The position numbers and the translations under genes were made by a program. The notes under the pieces are model-generated. The model made no database searches, was not told where the DNA came from, and saw nothing but the letters and a program-made list of their open reading frames with translations. Positions 55,698 to 64,000 of a stretch of 64,000 bases of DNA are shown piece by piece. Origin of the DNA: Novakomyces olei (lineage: Eukaryota; Ascomycota; Novakomycetes; Novakomycetales; Novakomycetaceae); NCBI GenBank assembly GCA_016906335.1, contig JADEYG010000002.1, positions 496,001-560,000 on the forward strand, read 5' to 3'. The first letter of the stretch is position 1; each line of letters begins with the position of its first letter.

Positions 55698-58571
55698 ATG
55701 ATTTCCGCTGTTGCTCGTCCGACGGCGCAGCGGCGCAGCGCTATGTGCACTGTGCGTCTGCGCAGTGCCGCTCTACGTTTTTACGGGTTTCAAAGACCTC
55801 TTTTACGGCCGTCAGTAGTGCCTTCACGATGTATTGCGTGCAGCCGACGCTTGTACGCGCCGCCTGGCCGTGCCATAAGCTTTCAGTCCTTTGCCAAAGT
55901 CTTGGCTAAATCTTCACGGGTCCCGGCTTTTGGAGTGGCCGCTGGCGCTGGTGGGCTTGCCTACATTGATCAAAAGATTCGAGGTAAGTAGAGGAGCAGT
56001 TTTATTCTGTACAGGAAGGAGACTTGATCTGGTGTTTACGAAATCTCTTTTTTCATTTGTTTCTAGTACTGTTTCTTTTGCCATCTAGTTTGGCTCTACT
56101 GCCGCTCCGGCCCAGTGGTTTTAGTCTTGTTTGAATCAAGCCTGTTCTGACAATAACTAGAGGCTTCCAACTATACAAAGAGCCTGGCCGATGCTGTCTC
56201 CGACTGGGCTCATGACAAGGCCGGTAATATTGAACAAGCATGGCAGGAACTGCCTCCTGTACATGCGCCAGCCTGGCTTTCCCGGCTCCTTGCTCGCGGA
56301 GACCCCACCGATTCTGAAAATAACAATAACAATAACAATAACAATAACAAAAGCAATAACAATAACAATAACAATTCAAACTCAAACGGCCCTGGATCTG
56401 GCCTTGCAGCGGGTGCAGCCGTAGCAGCAGCGGTCACAGACCTTCCGTCACTACTTGCAGAGGACGATTCAGCCAAAGATGCGCAAATGATGGTGCTTAC
56501 ACGCAAAATGATAGAGATTCGCAACCTTCTTTCCCAAATAAAAGGGCACGAATCACTGACCTCGCTCCCCAGTATCGTTGTCATTGGCTCCCAATCCTCT
56601 GGAAAATCTTCGGTGCTCGAATCGATCGTGGGCCAAGAGTTTCTCCCTAAAGGATCCAACATGGTAACCCGCAGGCCGATAGAACTGACGCTGGTAAATA
56701 CACCAGAAGCAGCTGCAGATTACGGAGAGTTCCCTGCTCTGGGGCTCGGCAAGATTACAGACTTTTCTCGAGTCCAGAAAATCCTGACTGACTTGAACCT
56801 GTCTGTCTCTGCAGACGAATGTGTCTCTGACGATCCAATTCAGCTCAACATCTACTCTCGTTCTGTCCCGGATCTGACAATGATCGATCTGCCTGGGTAC
56901 ATTCAGGTAGAAAGTGTGGGCCAGCCGGCAAAGCTGCGTGAACGAATCAGCCAGCTGTGTGATAAGTATATAAGGGAGCCCAATATTATTCTGGCCGTGT
57001 GTGCTGCGGACGTGGACCTGGCAAATTCGCCAGCTCTGAGGGCAAGCAGACGTGTAGATCCTTTGGGTCTGCGTACGATTGGAGTCGTTACAAAGATGGA
57101 TCTTGTGCCACCTGACGTTGGGCTGCGAGTACTGACTGCAAACAGTATTCCATTGAACTTTGGGTACATTGGCGTTATTTGCAAGCAGCCAGCAGGCAAT
57201 CTTTTGTTCCGCAACTCTCTGGGCCTGGACGAGCAGGTGGCCCAGCGTGAGGACGCCTATTTCTCATCCCATAGCGAGTTTTCGTCTATTTCTAGGCACA
57301 ATAGTGTCAGTACTGGAGCCAGTACTGGAGCTGCCACTAATTCCGATTCCGAGCCAGTGCAAGTGGGAACGAGGCAGCTGAAAAAGACGCTGATGCGTGT
57401 CCTTGAGCGGTCGATGGCGCAGAACCTTCAAGGCACATTGAACTCGGTACGACTGGAGCTGGACGAGGCAGCTTACCAGTTCAAAGTAGAGTTTGATGAT
57501 CGGAGTATAACAGCCGAGTCCTACCTGGCTCAGGCAGCAGACGTGCTCAAGGCCAAGTTCAAGCAGGCTGCTGCACAGTTTGGCAAGGACCAAGTAAGGG
57601 CAATGCTGAAGGAGGCGCTTGACCAGGAGATTATGAATATTGTAGCTGAAAGGTACTGGACAGATCCAAGGTTAGGGCAGCTGGGAAAGCAGGACGAGTC
57701 GGGAGGAGACTACTGGTTGCGCAAGCTCGACTTTGCCTCCTCACAGCTAACAAAGCTCGGAGTTGGGAGACTGTCCACTTCACTGCTCACGGAAAAGCTG
57801 ATTGATATGGTGGAAGACGTGACTGCTCAAGGGCCCTTGGCTCGCCACCCGTTTGCCAAGGACAGGGTGTCTGATGCCGCTAGGCACATACTCAGGTCCC
57901 GGTTCACTGCGGCCGCAGACCAAGTGGAAAACTGTATAAAGCCCTTCAAGTACGAGATCGAAATGAACGAGGCTGAATGGACTCGCAGCCGGGAATCAGC
58001 GATTGCCGAATTACGAGAGGAACTGCACCAGTGCCGAAGGGCTTACGATCAGCTGCGTACACAGATTGGCGGCAAAAGATTGGCTCAGGCGGTTCAGTAC
58101 CTGGAAAGGTCGGGCGGTGCTGCTGGAGAGGAGAATATAGGCTTCAGCCAGTCGCTGCTGGCACGTGCTCAGGCTGCGCAGTACTTGCAAGCAAGAGAAG
58201 GCGTTTTAACCCTAAGACTGGCTGCATTAAAGTCACGGGGGTGCAAGGCGATGGCGGCTAAAGTAGAGTGCCCAGAGGTTTACCTCAACGTCGTCGCCGA
58301 CAAGTTATCGCAGATTGCTGTGCTGTTTTTGAACGTTGAACTGCTCGCCGAGTTTACTTATGAGTTCCCTCGTGAAATCGATGCTAGGCTCGTTAACCGT
58401 ATGGACAAGGCTCAAGTGGAGCAGTTTGCCCGTGAAGATCCACGGGTCCGAGAGCACCTTGACTTGCAACACAAAAAGGAGGTTCTTGAGTGTGTCCTTG
58501 AAAAAATCGAGTCTGTCATTCTGCTGGAACGAGAGAATTCTGCCTACAGGCGACACCGCCAAAGCCTTTAA
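55698..58571 (+). CDS. MGM1: Mitochondrial dynamin-like GTPase MGM1/OPA1
   Basis: Exons 55698-55983 and 56161-58571 give 898 aa. The first exon encodes an Arg/Ser-rich mitochondrial presequence and a Gly/Ala membrane segment (VAAGAGGLAYIDQ). Exon 2 has a poly-Asn tract (about 149-172), then GLAAGAAVAAAV, a likely rhomboid-cleavage segment, then the dynamin GTPase domain: GSQSSGKSSVLE (about 238), the DLPGYIQV motif and TKMDLVPP; it ends in a long helical stalk and GED-like region. The protein fuses the inner mitochondrial membrane and shapes cristae; it exists in long and short forms. Intron of 177 nt with CTGAC branch. The Asn tract is encoded by AATAAC repeats at about 56319-56372. Confidence 0.95.
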
Positions 58572-59112
58572 TCGCGCTTATTCACCAGCTGTTTCTTTCA
58601 AATGTATATGTGAACAGACGTGTATTCTCTTTGTTTATTTAATTAATTAATTAATAATTAATTATTCAATTATTATTACTATCTGGGCTTTTTTTAAATG
58701 ATTTTCCTGCTTTTATACTCATTGCGACGGTTATTTGGTACCTTGAACAAGCTGCATATTATTTTTATTTTTATTTTTATTTTTATTTTTATTTTTATTT
58801 TTATTTTTATTTTTATTTTTATTTTACTATTGCTATTGCCATTACTTTTTCTTATTATTAAAAGAGTTTTAGTATTAGTATTCTAAATATCACCATTACT
58901 TTTGCCATTATCATTATCACTATCACTATCACTATTAGTAGTTTCAACTTGTTTTTGCTATCATTTTCATTTCGTTTGTGATCGTTTGTACAATTGTGGA
59001 CTAGTTTAATTCATTTCTCAGCGGCAACGTGCGCAATTAGTAAAAGAAAGATATCCATATCCCTCTATATGTATGTGTATTCAAGAGCTTTTGACTCAAC
59101 ACTATTCCACTA
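58572..59112. other. Convergent intergenic region with hexanucleotide repeat
   Basis: Between MGM1 and EFL1. It has TTAATTAA runs and a TTTTTA repeat of about 11 units at 58758-58826. Nothing coding is recognised. Confidence 0.6.
58758..58826. repeat. TATTTT hexanucleotide repeat
   Basis: About eleven perfect TATTTT/TTTTTA units, 190 bp downstream of the MGM1 stop. Confidence 0.93.
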
Positions 59113-63273
<4,161 letters not shown>

Positions 63274-63508
63274 CGCTCTGTGATTGGGAATCCTAAATCA
63301 TGAGAAGTATGACATATATCTACTATCTGTGTGTATCGTATATAGCGATAGCGGTATATAATTGTAGTGTAATTCTTATAGACTTGGCTCCGACTGTAGA
63401 GGTTATGCGTCATATTATATAGTGTGGAGTATATAGGGATAATGCAAGGTCTCTCTCCCTTGGAGACGTTACATATGTGGAGCGGCCTTTGAGAGCGAGT
63501 GGCCGGTC
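63274..63508. promoter_or_regulatory. Divergent promoter between EFL1 and the PH-domain gene
   Basis: 235 bp between opposing start codons, with several TATATA stretches (63316-63330, 63339-63360, 63414-63438). No other structure seen. Confidence 0.5.
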
Positions 63509-64000
63509 ATGGCGCCAGCTGATGGCGGCCGCGACGAGAAATGGGGCAATATCCCCGACGACCGTACTATTCATTCAGGCTGGCTTGAGAAGCAGACAGT
63601 CTCGCGAGTAAGAACTGCTTGCCTGATCGAGGCATATTCGCACAAGGTACTGACCTTGCAGATCTGGCGCCGACGGTGGTTTGTTCTGCGTAAAGCGCGG
63701 CTCGGGTTTTACAAAGACGAGAGAGTAAGTGGCCTGCCGTCTGGCCGATGTGCCTTTGCCACATTCATACTGTATTCTGCTCTGGAGTAGGAATAGGCTC
63801 TCCAGAGTACCTAAATACTCGACGCCGTGTCGGATTGTTGCACGGTTTGATTTGATTTGTTTGTTTTTGACTTGATACTTTGTTTATTTCACTTGCTGGC
63901 TCATTCTATGATTTGTTACTTTTACTGGGTTCATTGTAAATTAAACTTTTTTTAAAATCCTTCTGTAAGGTTACCTAACCCAAAGGAATACAAGCCTATG
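63509..64000 (+). CDS. PH-domain protein (partial, runs off window)
   Basis: Exons seen: 63509-63607, 63662-63724 and 63986 onward. The spliced N-terminus reads DRTIHSGWLEKQTVSR, IWRRRWFVLRKARLGFYKDE, then EYKPM at the window edge. H-S-G-W-L-x-K-Q, W-x-R-R-W-F-V-L-R and L-x-F-Y-K-D-x-x-E-Y-K are the first three strands of a pleckstrin homology domain. Introns start GTAAGA and GTAAGT; the first has a CTGAC branch. A choice of an earlier acceptor at 63806 would give TACCTAAAT, which fits PH sequence less well. PH domains bind phosphoinositides; the rest of the protein lies outside, so nothing more can be said on its role. Confidence 0.75.

Overview
The window comes from a fungal nuclear genome, most likely an ascomycete of the Taphrinomycotina or an early-diverging Saccharomycotina (Lipomyces-like) lineage; I cannot decide which from sequence alone. 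The reasons are the gene set (EDC3, VID27, CLG1-type cyclin, Cnl2/Nkp2, Shg1, IPC mannosyltransferase, ACH1, BNA3, EFL1), standard-code ORFs, densely packed genes on both strands, and many short introns (39 to about 260 nt) with GTANGN donors and CTAAY/CTGAY branch sites. TTAGGG-type motifs fit such a lineage. No prokaryotic features or tRNA genes were found.

Layout. The window opens inside a PEX11-like peroxisomal gene (minus strand), followed by about 5 kb with no convincing gene but with a decayed Ty1/copia-type fragment and a 38-base A tract. From 5.5 to 16.7 kb come an Art1/Ldb19-type arrestin, TCTP, RPA43, a small unknown protein, VPS38/UVRAG, a lipase-like hydrolase and an arabinitol-type dehydrogenase. 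From 17 to 29 kb: a membrane-anchored ubiquitin protease, EDC3, an unresolved small gene, an IPC mannosyltransferase and a CLG1-type cyclin. From 30 to 44 kb: VID27, ACH1, Cnl2/Nkp2, EAF3/MRG15, a membrane coiled-coil protein, IES2 and BNA3. From 45 to 64 kb: PUB1/TIA1, PTC1-type phosphatase, a Mediator-22-like gene, NUDCD1, SHG1, MGM1/OPA1, EFL1 and the start of a PH-domain gene running off the end.

Most of these genes needed splicing by hand. In every model given with exon coordinates the phases close exactly, and conserved family sequence runs across most junctions; this is the main evidence for the exon limits. Recurrent themes are chromatin and transcription (EAF3, IES2, SHG1, RPA43, MED22-like), ribosome and mRNA metabolism (EFL1, EDC3, PUB1), membrane and organelle dynamics (MGM1, VPS38, PEX11, UBP16-like, arrestin). 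There is no operon-like pathway cluster; neighbours look like ordinary fungal gene order, several as divergent pairs sharing a promoter.

The unusual signals are: a roughly 345-bp ATT microsatellite in one divergent promoter; double TTAGGG motifs next to start codons; two probable GC-AG introns and a 27-nt microexon in adjacent genes; repeat-built inserts inside the PTC1 and MGM1 proteins; many tandem repeats in introns and promoters; and a few small or unrecognised genes. I did not find convincing evidence of a wholly new multi-gene system.
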